Positions 55,006-63,902 of a DNA stretch of 64,000 nucleotides are shown piece by piece (the stretch's first letter is position 1; each line of letters begins with the position of its first letter). The notes beneath the pieces were generated by a model that was not told where the DNA came from, searched no databases, and saw nothing but the letters and a program-made list of their open reading frames with translations. This stretch comes from CAINDI01 sp037127585. Its GTDB lineage: Bacteria > Verrucomicrobiota > Verrucomicrobiia > Palsa-1439. The position numbers were made by a program, and so were the translations under genes. The stretch covers positions 24,066 through 88,065 of the forward strand of contig JBAXYB010000001.1 of NCBI GenBank assembly GCA_037127585.1, read 5' to 3'.

Positions 55006-56541
55006 ATGAAAAGCAAAGCGAAAACAACCACGCCCCGCATCTTTGACACCAACAAGCGCATCCGCCTCGGCATCTGGGGGCTTGGTCGCGGGATGAACTT
55101 TTACTCGATCTGCGCCAGTTGCAACGTGGATGTGGTCGCGGGGTGCGACTACAACGAGCACATGCGTGACTGGTTCCTCAAACACAATCCCGGCGCCTTT
55201 GTCACTGCCGATGTGGACGAGTTTCTGAAGCAGGATATTGACGCGGTGTTGCTGGCGACCTACTGCCCGGCGCACGCCGACGATGCCATCAAGTGTCTGC
55301 GCGCCGGCAAGCATGTGCTGTCGGAAGTCACGGCGTTTCATACCATGGCCGAAGGGGTGCGGCTGGTGGAGGCGGTGGAGGCGAGCGGCAAGGTCTACAA
55401 CCTGGCGGAGAATTATCCGTTCTCCCCGGCCATCCGTTACCTGGCGCGCAAATGGCGCGAGGGGCTGTTCGGCGAGCTGATGTACGCCGAGTTTGAATAT
55501 GTCCATGAATGCCGGTCGCTGGCCTACACGTACATTGACGGCAAACCGTTGCAGCCGGGCAACAGGGTCCACAACTGGCGCAGTTGGCTGCAGTTTCACT
55601 ACTACTGCACGCATTCGCTGGGGCCGGTCATGGTCATCACGGGCGAACGCCCCACGCGGGTGGTGGCGCTGCCAGCCAAGCAGACGCTGGCCGGCTACCT
55701 GATGACCAACGAGGAGGGGATGGGCGGGGTTACGCCATCGCTGATCAACATGTCCAACGGCGCGGTGGTCCGCAACCTGATGGGTTCCACCACCAACGAC
55801 ACGCATGTCCAGCGCTTGTGGGGGACCCTGGGCGCGGCGGAACTGAACGTCGGCCGGGAACTGGCCCTGCGCCTCGGCGGCAGCGGCAGTTCGCCCAAGT
55901 TCGAGGTCAAGGCCGACATGGACGAACTCGACAAACTGGCAGCGGCCAGCGGACATGGCGGCGGCGATCTCTGGATGGTCTACAACTTTGCCCGGCAGAT
56001 TCTGACGGGCGAGCCGGCGCCGTTCGACATCTATGCCGCCAGCGATGTCACCATCCCCGGCATTCTGGCGTACCGTTCCTCGACCGAGGGCGGCAAGCCG
56101 TATGACGTGCCCGATTTCCGGAACAAGAAGGAGCGCAACGCCTGGCGCAGCGACAACTGGGATCAGAAGCGCTACGATCCCAAGTCTGTTTTCCCGGCAT
56201 CGTGCAAGGCGGCGATCACGCAGCAGTTTTCCAAGACCATGGCCGACCTGATCCGGCACGCCACCAACTACCGCGCCTACGCCGACTGGGGCAAGGTCGC
56301 GCATAACCTGGCGCAGCCGGCGGACTATCTGGCCGTCGTGGAGCGCCTGGCGACCGGTTACGACGAATTGCGCGCCACCTACGCCATGGCCCGCAAGATC
56401 GTCCGGGCCTGCCCGGGGACCGACGGCGCCCGCGTGCTGGCCGAGATGCTGGCGCTTGGCGAGGAGAAAACCGCCATGTCGCCGGCCTTCAAGAAGGCGC
56501 TCATGCGGCGCTACGCGGCACTGAAGCGCAAACAACAGTGA
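55006..56541 (+). CDS. Gfo/Idh/MocA-family oxidoreductase, second copy in the operon
   Basis: The protein has 511 residues, longer than the usual 330-450. The Rossmann loop is RLGIWGLGRGMNFYSICASC, and AVLLATYCPAHADDAIKCLR follows. The usual catalytic EKP is replaced by SEVTAF (GKHVLSEVTAFHTMAEG), so the catalytic lysine may be missing or the substrate unusual. The C-terminal domain has HSLGPVMVITGERPTRVVAL and ends in a helical, Lys-rich tail. It starts 34 bases after the isomerase and ends 7 bases before the HisD-like gene. A 24-base identical copy of its N-terminal codons lies at 60024-60047. Confidence 0.82.
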   Translation: MKSKAKTTTPRIFDTNKRIRLGIWGLGRGMNFYSICASCNVDVVAGCDYNEHMRDWFLKHNPGAFVTADVDEFLKQDIDAVLLATYCPAHADDAIKCLRAGKHVLSEVTAFHTMAEGVRLVEAVEASGKVYNLAENYPFSPAIRYLARKWREGLFGELMYAEFEYVHECRSLAYTYIDGKPLQPGNRVHNWRSWLQFHYYCTHSLGPVMVITGERPTRVVALPAKQTLAGYLMTNEEGMGGVTPSLINMSNGAVVRNLMGSTTNDTHVQRLWGTLGAAELNVGRELALRLGGSGSSPKFEVKADMDELDKLAAASGHGGGDLWMVYNFARQILTGEPAPFDIYAASDVTIPGILAYRSSTEGGKPYDVPDFRNKKERNAWRSDNWDQKRYDPKSVFPASCKAAITQQFSKTMADLIRHATNYRAYADWGKVAHNLAQPADYLAVVERLATGYDELRATYAMARKIVRACPGTDGARVLAEMLALGEEKTAMSPAFKKALMRRYAALKRKQQ

Positions 56542-56548
56542 GGCGACC

Positions 56549-57850
56549 ATGAAAATCATCAAATCCGGGGGCCATCGCCTTTTTGAGCAAGACTCGGGAA
56601 CTTCCTGCATCGTTGCGGAGATGTTGCTCGATCTCGAGCGCCATGGAATGGATGCGGTACGCAAGTACAGCGCGCAGTTCGATCACTGGAATCCGCCCTC
56701 ATTCGAACTGACCCGGCAAGAAATCGCCGCGGTCATTGACCGGCTCGATGCCCAGACCGTGCGTGATACCGACTATTGCCAGGACAATGTCCGCCGTTTC
56801 GCGCAGGCGCAACTGGCGACACTACTGCCGCTTGAAGTGGAGTTACGGCCGGGTGTACTCCTCGGTCACCGCCACATCCCGGTTGGCTCGGTCGGCAGCT
56901 ACATTCCCGGTGGCCGGTATCCGATGTTTGGCTCGGCGCAAATGAGCATCATCCCGGCAAAAGTGGCAGGCGTGAAAACGGTGCTCGCTTGCACGCCCCC
57001 TGTCAAAGGCCAAGGCTGCTACCCGGCCACAATCAACGCGATGGTCAAAGCCGGTGCGGATCGAATCTTTGTCATCGGCGGAGTGCCGGCGTTGGCGTTG
57101 ATGGCGTTTGGACTCGCAGACGCGCCGCCGGTCGATGTGCTCTGCGGCGCCGGGAACAAGTTCGTCGCGGAAGCGAAACGCCAATTGTTCGGCCGCTGCG
57201 GCATCGATCTGCTGGCTGGTCCGACTGAGATTCTGGTCTTGGCTGACGACACCGCCGACCCGGCCTTGGTCGCGTGTGATTTGCTCGGCCAAGCCGAACA
57301 CGATCCGAACAGCGGCATCTGCGTGGTTTGTTTGAGCGAAGCGTGGGGCCGCCGGTGTCTCGCGGAATTGGAGAAACAACTCACCGTCTTACCGACGCGT
57401 GAAATCGCCGCCCAAAGCTGGGGCGCCAACGGCATCATCTGCGCCGCGGATCACCGCGACGAAGCGATCGCTGTTACCAACGACTACGCGCCCGAACACC
57501 TCGAACTGCAAGTGCACCGGCCAGACGAAGCCGACTATCTCGACCGGCTCACCAACTACGGCTCGCTGTTCATCGGGGAGGAGACGACCGTGGCCTACGG
57601 CGACAAGACCATTGGCACCAATCATATTCTGCCGACAAGCCGCGCCGCGCGTTACACCGGCGGCGTTTGGGTGGGCAAGTTTCTCAAGACGGTCACCTAT
57701 CAGCGCTGTACGCCCCGCGCAAGTGTCGAGATTGCGGAAGTCTGCGAGCGGCAGTGTATGCAGGAACACATGCTCGCCCACGCCATGACCGCACGCGTCC
57801 GCATCGGGCGCTACGCGGCAACCAACGCGAACCAGGACGGCAGCCGATGA
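56549..57850 (+). CDS. Histidinol-dehydrogenase-family (HisD-like) catabolic dehydrogenase
   Basis: The protein has 433 residues. It shows the HisD fold: GHRHIPVGSVGSYIPGGRYP, GAGNKFVAEAKRQLFGRCGI, DLLAGPTEILVLADDTADPA, the zinc ligands in LGQAEHDPNSG, the catalytic Glu-His in YAPEHLELQVH, and TNHILPTSRAARYTGGVWVG. True HisD belongs to histidine operons; no his gene is near. HisD homologues in catabolic operons oxidise other alcohols with NAD (for example sulfopropanediol dehydrogenase HpsN). It probably oxidises a pathway intermediate here. GAGG lies before the ATG. Confidence 0.85.
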   Translation: MKIIKSGGHRLFEQDSGTSCIVAEMLLDLERHGMDAVRKYSAQFDHWNPPSFELTRQEIAAVIDRLDAQTVRDTDYCQDNVRRFAQAQLATLLPLEVELRPGVLLGHRHIPVGSVGSYIPGGRYPMFGSAQMSIIPAKVAGVKTVLACTPPVKGQGCYPATINAMVKAGADRIFVIGGVPALALMAFGLADAPPVDVLCGAGNKFVAEAKRQLFGRCGIDLLAGPTEILVLADDTADPALVACDLLGQAEHDPNSGICVVCLSEAWGRRCLAELEKQLTVLPTREIAAQSWGANGIICAADHRDEAIAVTNDYAPEHLELQVHRPDEADYLDRLTNYGSLFIGEETTVAYGDKTIGTNHILPTSRAARYTGGVWVGKFLKTVTYQRCTPRASVEIAEVCERQCMQEHMLAHAMTARVRIGRYAATNANQDGSR

Positions 57851-57965
57851 TCGACAATCCCCGCCGTCAAAATCGCAAATGCGCCGCATGCCTGCAAATC
57901 CTACGAGACACGCAAACAATCAACACACCGCCCGCGCTGGATCGGTAAAGCACATGGAGGACACA

Positions 57966-59138
57966 ATGAGCCAGACGACCGGATTCAATGCCTTTGCGGA
58001 TCAATGGCAGCCCAACGCCCGGCTGGCCCTCGACACCCTTGACCTGCGTCCGACTGTGGGAATTCCCACTTGGATGTTGAACGATATGCAGTGGTCGCAT
58101 CTCGAAACACTGTCCGGCAATCCGCCGGGGTGCTACGAAAAGGATCCGGTCCGGGTTTACCGGGAGTTTCAGCTTCAGTCCGGGGTTTGCTTTATTGACC
58201 AGTGGATTCCCGAGAACCCGCTGAGCATGAAGGACCAGGGGTACGATTCGGCCACCCCGCGTGGCGCCACCACCGGCGCCGAGGAAATCGTTCGCGACGG
58301 CATGACGATCGATTCGCCCGAGGCGGTGGTCGAGCACATGGAGAAGTTCCTCTTCCCGCAATGGGAACAGTGGGGGCGCGACTTGGCGGCCCATGCCGAC
58401 GAAGAGGTCCGCCAACGCATCGCCGGCGAGGTCGAGGTCCAGCAGCTTTTCGGCATGAACATGCTCAAGGGGCCCTATGGCGGGTTCTTTACCTTCCCGG
58501 GCTTTCGCTACGACCACTACGGCTACACAAACTATTTCATGGCCTACGCCCTCTACCCGGAGGTGATCGAGCGCGGGTTCAAGATCCACGCCGACGCCTC
58601 GGTCGTGTTCAACCGCCTCGCCGCCCGCGCCATTGTCGAAGGCGGCCTGCCGCGCCTCTTGCGGCTCGACCATGACATGGCCGACTCGCGCGGGACGCTG
58701 GTGGACGTGAAAACGTTGGATCGCCTCTGGTTCCCACATTTCTCTCGTGCGATCCAACCATTCCTTGATGCCGGCATCCGGCTGATCTGGCATTGCGACG
58801 GCAATCTGATGGAGATGGTGCCGCGCCTGCTGGAATGCGGCCTCGGGGGGTTCCAGGGGTTCCAGTACGAGGACGGCATGGATTACGAAAGGATCTGCCA
58901 GATGAAAACCCGCGACGGCGACGGTCTCTTCATCATTGCCGGCGTCTCGGTCACCACCACGTTGCCGCTGGGCAAACCGGCGGATGTCAAACGGCAGATG
59001 GACTGGCTCGTCGAGAAAGGTCCGAAGGTCGGGCTGATGCTCGGCTGCTCGAGTTCGATTGCCCCGGGCGTGCCTCTGGAAAACATGAAGACTCTGATTG
59101 CCGGGTTCGCCCACTATCGCGAACACGGGCGGGGCTGA
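57966..59138 (+). CDS. UROD-like protein (uroporphyrinogen-decarboxylase/MtaA family)
   Basis: The protein has 390 residues from ATG 57966, which has GGAGG 5 bases upstream. The UROD-like barrel appears as MLKGPYGGFFTFPGFRYDHY, then LRLDHDMADSRGTLVDVKTL, LIWHCDGNLMEMVPRLLECG (possible metal-binding His-Cys) and GGFQGFQYEDGMDYERICQM. In this family, catabolic members act as corrinoid methyltransferases or unknown decarboxylases rather than in heme synthesis. The first 115 bases after the HisD gene hold no other gene. A near-copy of its codons 43-74 lies at the window end (63903-64000). Confidence 0.85.
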   Translation: MSQTTGFNAFADQWQPNARLALDTLDLRPTVGIPTWMLNDMQWSHLETLSGNPPGCYEKDPVRVYREFQLQSGVCFIDQWIPENPLSMKDQGYDSATPRGATTGAEEIVRDGMTIDSPEAVVEHMEKFLFPQWEQWGRDLAAHADEEVRQRIAGEVEVQQLFGMNMLKGPYGGFFTFPGFRYDHYGYTNYFMAYALYPEVIERGFKIHADASVVFNRLAARAIVEGGLPRLLRLDHDMADSRGTLVDVKTLDRLWFPHFSRAIQPFLDAGIRLIWHCDGNLMEMVPRLLECGLGGFQGFQYEDGMDYERICQMKTRDGDGLFIIAGVSVTTTLPLGKPADVKRQMDWLVEKGPKVGLMLGCSSSIAPGVPLENMKTLIAGFAHYREHGRG

Positions 59139-59193
59139 TCAGTCACGCGCCCGTTACTTTCTGAAAACAAAAACAACGCAAAGGAATGAAATC

Positions 59194-59988
59194 ATGATTG
59201 GCAACAATGAAAAGCAAACCTATGGACACGATGGCTATTGCCTGGACCGGCAACTGATTCCGCGCGACGCGATTGCCGCCGTGCGCGCGCGTGTGGTCGA
59301 GATGTTCGAGGCCCAACCCGACTGGGCGAAAAAATCGTGGCAGGTGCTCGATCCGGCGCGGAAAACGAACCGTCAGGGGCAGCCGTTGCCGATTGGCATC
59401 CAGGTACCGACCCGGTACGAACCCGTTTTCGACGCCGTCGCGCGTCATCCGAATCTGGTCGCGGCGATGGCGACGTTACTTGGGGGGGAAGTCGAGTTGT
59501 ACACCGACCAGATCGGCGTGAAACACGGGTTCATCACCGAGGACCAAGGCGGCCGGTCGTATTACCATCAGGATTCGTACTACTGGCACATCGAACCCGA
59601 CCGCGGCGCGAACTGCTGGATTCCGCTCGACAGCGTGAACCGTGACGCCATCGCGCTGGCGATCAAGCCGGGGACCCAGCGCGGCTGGACGTTGCACCCA
59701 CACGAGGCTTATCAGGATGTCCCGGCCATGGGGACTGTGACCGCCGGCCAGTTCAAGTCGTTCTCGCGCTACCGGATTCCGCTGGCGGACGTGGATTATG
59801 CCGACGAGATTGTGTTCCCGATGCAACCGGGCGACGGTTTGTTTTTCACCAACTATACGTGGCATCGCAGCGAGCCGAACCGCAGCGGCGAGACCAGGAT
59901 GTTCTACGCCATCGCCTACCAGCTCACTCGGGCCGCCATTGAGAAACGAAAAGCCGGGAGCGCATCTCAAGGAGAAACCAGCCGATGA
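59194..59988 (+). CDS. Phytanoyl-CoA dioxygenase (PhyH)-family oxygenase
   Basis: The protein has 264 residues from ATG 59194; AAGGA lies 8 bases before. The Fe(II) site is SYYHQDSYYWHIEPDRGANC (HxD), with the distal His in LFFTNYTWHRSEPNRSGETR, which also has the 2-oxoglutarate-binding Arg. IPLDSVNRDAIALAIKPGTQ is the conserved middle block. It should hydroxylate a small molecule using O2 and 2-oxoglutarate. It follows the UROD-like gene by 55 bases, the mirror of the PhyH-UROD pair at 38202-40098. Its TGA overlaps the start of the relic at 59985. Confidence 0.85.
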   Translation: MIGNNEKQTYGHDGYCLDRQLIPRDAIAAVRARVVEMFEAQPDWAKKSWQVLDPARKTNRQGQPLPIGIQVPTRYEPVFDAVARHPNLVAAMATLLGGEVELYTDQIGVKHGFITEDQGGRSYYHQDSYYWHIEPDRGANCWIPLDSVNRDAIALAIKPGTQRGWTLHPHEAYQDVPAMGTVTAGQFKSFSRYRIPLADVDYADEIVFPMQPGDGLFFTNYTWHRSEPNRSGETRMFYAIAYQLTRAAIEKRKAGSASQGETSR

Positions 59989-60047
59989 CAAACCACAAGA
60001 AGACCGGTCGCAAGAGCGCCGCCGCGAAAACAACCACGCCCCGCATC
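59985..60047 (+). pseudogene. N-terminal stub of a Gfo/Idh/MocA gene
   Basis: ATG at 59985 overlaps the PhyH stop (ATGA), and the frame reads TGRKSAAAKTTTPRI. Bases 60024-60047 are identical to 55018-55041, the start of the Gfo/Idh/MocA gene in the operon. After 60047 the coding sense switches to another fragment on the opposite strand, and the frame ends at a TAG near 60150. The gene was therefore cut after about 21 codons. Confidence 0.6.
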
Positions 60048-60215
60048 CGCCGGGTCCGGCCACGGCATCTGCCGCAGGGCTTCGATCGAGGGTTCCGGCA
60101 GCGGGAATTCCTGCCAGTCATAGTAGCAACTCTTGGCGGGCTTGCGTAGAGTCGCGCCGAAATCATCCTGGAACGATGACGTCCCGTCGGGTGTCGTCGT
60201 GAAAACCGTTGCCGT
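60048..60215 (-). pseudogene. UROD-like fragment
   Basis: Reading leftward, TATVFTTTPDGTSSFQDDFG, then CYYDWQEFPLPEPSIEALRQ and MPWPDPADAGR, resemble the N-terminal part of UROD-family proteins (the PWPDP turn). It has no start or end of its own and abuts the Gfo/Idh/MocA stub at 60047. It is one of four UROD-related pieces in the window. Confidence 0.5.
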
Positions 60216-60418
60216 ACCGCCGCGTCGGCGGTGCTCAGGCAATTGCCGTGCGTGGCGTAGGAGGCCCCGGTCTGAAACGCGCAAAGGGGCAGGCCGGCGC
60301 GGTCAAGCGCGGCCGCCACTCCGGTCCGATCGAAGACCGCGGGGAGTTGCTGGCCGCGATTGGCGAAGCGGGCCAACTCGCTACGGCATTGATTGGGAAG
60401 CATGCCGGGATTGATGCG
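60216..60418. other. Unresolved part of the fragment mosaic
   Basis: An open frame on the minus strand (GASYATHGN; AVFDRTGVAAALDRAGLPLC) looks like real coding sequence, but I could not name a family. The plus strand is open as well. It has no start or ribosome site on either strand. Confidence 0.3.
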
Positions 60419-60514
60419 CGGTTCACGCGTGATGGATACCGAGCCGATGCCGATGATTTGTTGGAGCGTATGATAAATCCGTTCCTGCGTGACTCAATTG
60501 AAAGAGTGGTCCGC
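60419..60514 (+). pseudogene. Fragment resembling a polyol/mannitol-type dehydrogenase
   Basis: RFTRDGYRADADDLLERMIN, then PFLRDSIERVVRA, fits the C-terminal helical domain of long-chain mannitol/fructuronate-type dehydrogenases, where NP.L.D...RV.RDP is conserved. Only about 32 residues are present, directly before the HisD-like repeat. The family call is tentative. Confidence 0.35.
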
Positions 60515-60516
60515 GC

Positions 60517-60544
60517 CGCCCCCCGTCAAAGGCCAAGGCTGCTA
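60517..60544 (+). repeat. 28-base near-identical copy of part of the HisD-like gene
   Basis: These bases match 56994-57021, inside the HisD-like gene, with one mismatch. No HisD coding sequence extends on either side. It lies exactly at the junction between the polyol-dehydrogenase-like fragment and the sugar-isomerase fragment, which suggests recombination through a short shared sequence. Confidence 0.7.
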
Positions 60545-60751
60545 GCCGAGATCCGCGCCGTAGTGATTGCCATGCAGTTCAATGAACGGCACATGCGCCT
60601 TCTCCAGGCGTTTCGCGGAGTCCTGCAGCCGTTCCATTCCGAAACCTCAATTGCTCCAGGAAAGATTCAAGCGGGATGACTTCTTGAGTTTTAGACTCTT
60701 GAATTTCGCCTTGATCAGCTCATTCTTCTCTTCAAATCGTTGCCGCTGCAT
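60542..60751 (-). pseudogene. N-terminal fragment of a sugar isomerase/epimerase (xylose-isomerase-like TIM barrel) with nonsense codon
   Basis: ATG at 60751 (minus) begins MQRQRFEEKNELIKAKFKSL and continues SRLNLSWSN, a TGA, then GFGMERLQDSAKRLEKAHVP, FIELHGNHYGADLG and a stop. The stop after SWSN stands where family members usually have tryptophan (TGG to TGA). The second stop coincides with the 28-base HisD-like repeat. Only the first two barrel strands are left. Confidence 0.6.
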
Positions 60752-60762
60752 TGACGTTGTCC

Positions 60763-63081
60763 TTATGGACGAATGCTTCGTAGCGTGTTGTTAGTGGCAA
60801 ATGTCGGTTCGCTCGCCGACGGAAAGCGGACCGGCAGCCACGATTGGTAGGTGTTCCCTGCTGCGCCGGCGCTGCCAAAATCACAGAGACGCAGCTTCTG
60901 GCCGTCGCGCGCTGTCGCCTCGAATAGCATCCACGGTTTGAGCCACGTCGGATCGGTAACCGGGCGCAGCTTGAGTGTTTCGGCGTCGAGGACCGGGAGG
61001 CGCTCGTGGTCGGTCGAGTTGTGGCGTGGATCGTAGGTCAGCAAAATCGGGCCACGATAAATGGAGGCAACGACGGTGTCCGGACGCGGCCGTTTGCCTG
61101 ATTCCGCCTTCGTCAAGTCGCGGCCGACACTGAGCCAACAGCCGCGCGTCAAGCCGCCGGCTTGCTGGAAGGAAAGCAGGTTGCGCCCCTGGCACAGGTG
61201 CAGCGTCGCGCAATCGTTGCGGGATGTTAAGTCACCGCCATTGCCGGATTGGCGATTATCGAAAACGCACTGGCCGTTCAAATACCACGCGGTCCACCAG
61301 TCGCCGGCAAAAATGAGCCGCAACGTCTGCGCTTCTTCGACGTACCACTCCGCAAACCCATACGCCACCGGAGCACCGCCGACTTCGAGGAACAGCGCTC
61401 GGCAATCAATCACGCCACCCTTGCTCGTCACGTCGCGCGGTTGGTACGCTTGGCCGTTGACGGTCAACGCAGGCGGTATCTCCGTCAGACCTTCGAGCGA
61501 TGGTGCCACCGTCATTGTCGGGAATTTGTCCTTGTTCGAGTCAGGTTGCGGCCGCGGGACCGGGCCGAATAACTTCCAGTCCAATTCCAAATCACATGCA
61601 CTCTCGAGCGGCGTGTGCGCCCAGTAATGCAGCCGAAAATCCAGGTCGAGCGTGATTCGATCACCGGTTTTCCACTTCCGATTCAACTCGAGGTACGTTC
61701 CCGCCGTCGCGGCGACGGCCCTGCCGTTCACGCGCACTTTCGTCTGGGCCGACCATTGCGGAATGCGGAGCGCGAGTGTAAACGCCGACTTTTTCGCCTT
61801 CAGCGCAATCGTGATTTTGCCGGTGTGCGGGTAGTCAGTGGTCTGTGTCAGCTTCGCCCACGGCGTGTCGATGGTGCATGGGCCGTAGTAGTTCAACGCA
61901 AGCCCATCGCCGCGTGCCATCACCGCCCATTCGCACAACATTCCGAGCGCTCGCGGCCCGTTGACAGAACAGCAATTCAATTCGGGACTGCCCGGTTTCG
62001 CTTGGAACACGATGTCGTGCGCGCTGGCGCGGCGTTCGCCGTCCATCGGCGTGTTGTAGGTGACCCACCGGCCAGACGCGGACATCATCCCAATGCCGGA
62101 GTTGAACATCGCGAGTTCAAGTTCGTCCGCGACAATGGGGTTGCCGGTCAGCCGGAGCATCTCGACGCTGATCGCCATCCACGCGACCGTGCAACACGTC
62201 TCGATCGGCGACTTGTCGTAGGGTCTGCCGGTCGCTCGCTCGCCGGAGGTGAACCCGCCATTGTTGTGCCGGTCGCCTTTGCACATGCTCCACCACAAAT
62301 GCTCAAATGCCTGTTGGAACTGCGCCTCCCCGGTCGCGTAATGCAATTCCGCCAGCGCCATGATCGGGTGCAGACTTTCCCACCGCGGCTTCGGCGTTTC
62401 CCAAAATTCCTTACCGGCCAGCGCCGTCCGGACGTAGTCCCCTGCGTCGGGAATCTCAAATTCGCGGACGATCTGTTTCGCCATCGCCAGGTACTTGTCT
62501 TCACCGGTAATCCCGTACAGCACGGTCAGCGAATGGGCCGGTGCTTGGTTCATCTCGTGGCAACCCGAGTCGTGCAACCCGGTATTGCCGAGAAACCGGT
62601 TGCAAAACAAATCGCCAATGCGGCGCGCACACTTCAACGCCTGCTTGTCGCCGGCGTTCTGATACCACAGCAGGAACCCGGTCATCGCGTGATAATGCCC
62701 CCAAGCATCCCAAGGATACTTCTCGGTCGGCGCGCCCTTCTTCAGCCGCCACGGCTTCGGCCACGGCCCAAGATAGCCATCGTCCGCCTGCAGCTTCACC
62801 AGTTCGCCGACGAACCACTCGATGTGCTGGCCCAACTCCGTGTCGCGTGTCAGCCGGTAAATCTGCACCATGTGGGTCAAATATTTCCCGGCAAACTCAC
62901 CAGCCCACGGCACCTGGGACTGGTACGGTTGCCGGTCGCGGTTCCGGAACATCTCGAGCATGGCCGGATTTGAAAATGGTGCCGGTAAGATCCATTGGCG
63001 GGTCACGGCGTCCAAACGCCGGCCGATTTCGCCTTCGATTTTGAATTTCGCGGATTGAATGGGTTCGAGCTGCGGTTTCAT
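60763..63081 (-). CDS. Beta-L-arabinofuranosidase-type glycosidase (GH127/DUF1680)
   Basis: The protein has 772 residues from ATG 63081; AGGAG lies 5 bases upstream. The (alpha/alpha)6 barrel has LQADDGYLGPWPKPW, WDAWGHYHAMTGFLLWYQNA, the cysteine-rich block SPIETCCTVAWMAISVEMLR and PELNCCSVNGPRALGMLCEW; the Glu and the paired Cys are the catalytic/zinc residues of GH127. C-terminal beta domains follow (ALRIPQWSAQTKVRVNGRAV). GH127 enzymes release beta-L-arabinofuranose from plant glycans. No signal peptide is seen. It is on the opposite strand to the operon and convergent with it. Confidence 0.9.
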   Translation of the reverse strand: MKPQLEPIQSAKFKIEGEIGRRLDAVTRQWILPAPFSNPAMLEMFRNRDRQPYQSQVPWAGEFAGKYLTHMVQIYRLTRDTELGQHIEWFVGELVKLQADDGYLGPWPKPWRLKKGAPTEKYPWDAWGHYHAMTGFLLWYQNAGDKQALKCARRIGDLFCNRFLGNTGLHDSGCHEMNQAPAHSLTVLYGITGEDKYLAMAKQIVREFEIPDAGDYVRTALAGKEFWETPKPRWESLHPIMALAELHYATGEAQFQQAFEHLWWSMCKGDRHNNGGFTSGERATGRPYDKSPIETCCTVAWMAISVEMLRLTGNPIVADELELAMFNSGIGMMSASGRWVTYNTPMDGERRASAHDIVFQAKPGSPELNCCSVNGPRALGMLCEWAVMARGDGLALNYYGPCTIDTPWAKLTQTTDYPHTGKITIALKAKKSAFTLALRIPQWSAQTKVRVNGRAVAATAGTYLELNRKWKTGDRITLDLDFRLHYWAHTPLESACDLELDWKLFGPVPRPQPDSNKDKFPTMTVAPSLEGLTEIPPALTVNGQAYQPRDVTSKGGVIDCRALFLEVGGAPVAYGFAEWYVEEAQTLRLIFAGDWWTAWYLNGQCVFDNRQSGNGGDLTSRNDCATLHLCQGRNLLSFQQAGGLTRGCWLSVGRDLTKAESGKRPRPDTVVASIYRGPILLTYDPRHNSTDHERLPVLDAETLKLRPVTDPTWLKPWMLFEATARDGQKLRLCDFGSAGAAGNTYQSWLPVRFPSASEPTFATNNTLRSIRP

Positions 63082-63122
63082 CAGGTCTCCTGACGTTGGG
63101 CTTTGGTTGTGCATTCTTCGGC

Positions 63123-63330
63123 TCAACCTATTGGCTGGCCGAGTTGCTTGAAAAACTCTACCGCGGTCCGGTGTGCTTCGGCGTGGTGCGGGTCCCGCTT
63201 ACCGACCAAGTAGCCGAAGTGCAAACCGATCTCGCGCACGGTCAATGCGACCGATTCGACATACAACAACTGCCGGCAAATATGTTCCGGCTTGGTGATT
63301 AACGAGTGTGTGTGGCAAGCCGTGTGTTTG
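63123..63330 (-). pseudogene. Unrecognised C-terminal fragment fused to the IS3-type fragment
   Basis: Reading leftward, SLITKPEHICRQLLYVESVA, then LTVREIGLHFGYLVGKRDPH, then a TGA at 63123-63125. The pattern looks like genuine protein C-terminus, but I cannot name the family. It continues in frame from the transposase fragment before it. Confidence 0.35.
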
Positions 63331-63467
63331 CTGAGGGATGTCAGCGTGCTAAGGTTAACCCCCAATTCGCGCGCAATTTGCGCGACGGACTTGCCGCTGT
63401 CGCGCCAGTGTTGGAGAGCCGAGCGTTTGAACTGACATTTCCCATATGACCTGCGGTCCGCGACCAT
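63331..63467 (-). pseudogene. IS3-type transposase OrfA fragment (helix-turn-helix)
   Basis: From an ATG at 63467 the frame reads MVADRRSYGKCQFKRSALQH, then WRDSGKSVAQIARELGVNLS, the N-terminal helix-turn-helix of IS3-type OrfA proteins. It runs without a stop into unrelated sequence at about 63330, so the remainder of OrfA and all of OrfB are missing. Confidence 0.65.
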
Positions 63468-63648
63468 CGCGGACCTTGCAGTTTCATTGACCAGCATTTT
63501 ATCCTTTCTGACAGTGCCATCAAGCCTTTTCCCGACTCCGGGAGCAATGCCTTCGGCTCTGAATGGCGTTCCGCACCGATTTTCGACCGAACGCTGACAA
63601 AGCATCGCCACCAGCCTTTCTTCCTTCGCATATTTGCCGCCCGGTACG

Positions 63649-63902
63649 CTAACCGGGTAGCGGTGAGGGCAGCCGCAGTTGCCCAATCCGCTGCAGAATC
63701 GCCCGGAACAATTCCCGTGGAACCGCCACCTCCGCCATTTGGAAGATGACCTGCCGGGCATGGCGCACCACCTGCGCCCCGATCTTGATCAGTTTCTCCC
63801 GCAGCGTCGTCAGCGTCCAGTGCCGCACCGCTCGGGGCAGCACGGCTTGCCGCAGAAAGTTGCCCAGATTGTACGCCAGCACAAATAGCTGCAAACGTAC
63901 TT
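63649..63902 (-). pseudogene. IS1380-type transposase C-terminal fragment
   Basis: Reading leftward from about 63902: QVRLQLFVLAYNLGNFLRQA, then HWTLTTLREKLIKIGAQVVR, then HARQVIFQMAEVAVPRELFR, ending in a stop at 63649-63651. This is the usual C-terminus of IS1380-family transposases, with the final catalytic-core helix LAYNLGNFLR. The N-terminal two thirds are absent: at about 63903 the sequence becomes the UROD copy. Confidence 0.75.

Noticed and set aside
54697..56664. A 655-codon minus-strand frame across the second Gfo/Idh/MocA gene
   Set aside because: The composition is that of antisense high-GC DNA and the plus strand is clearly coding.
56549..57850. Histidine biosynthesis gene hisD
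   Set aside because: No other his gene is present; the surroundings are a catabolic operon with a sugar kinase and isomerase.
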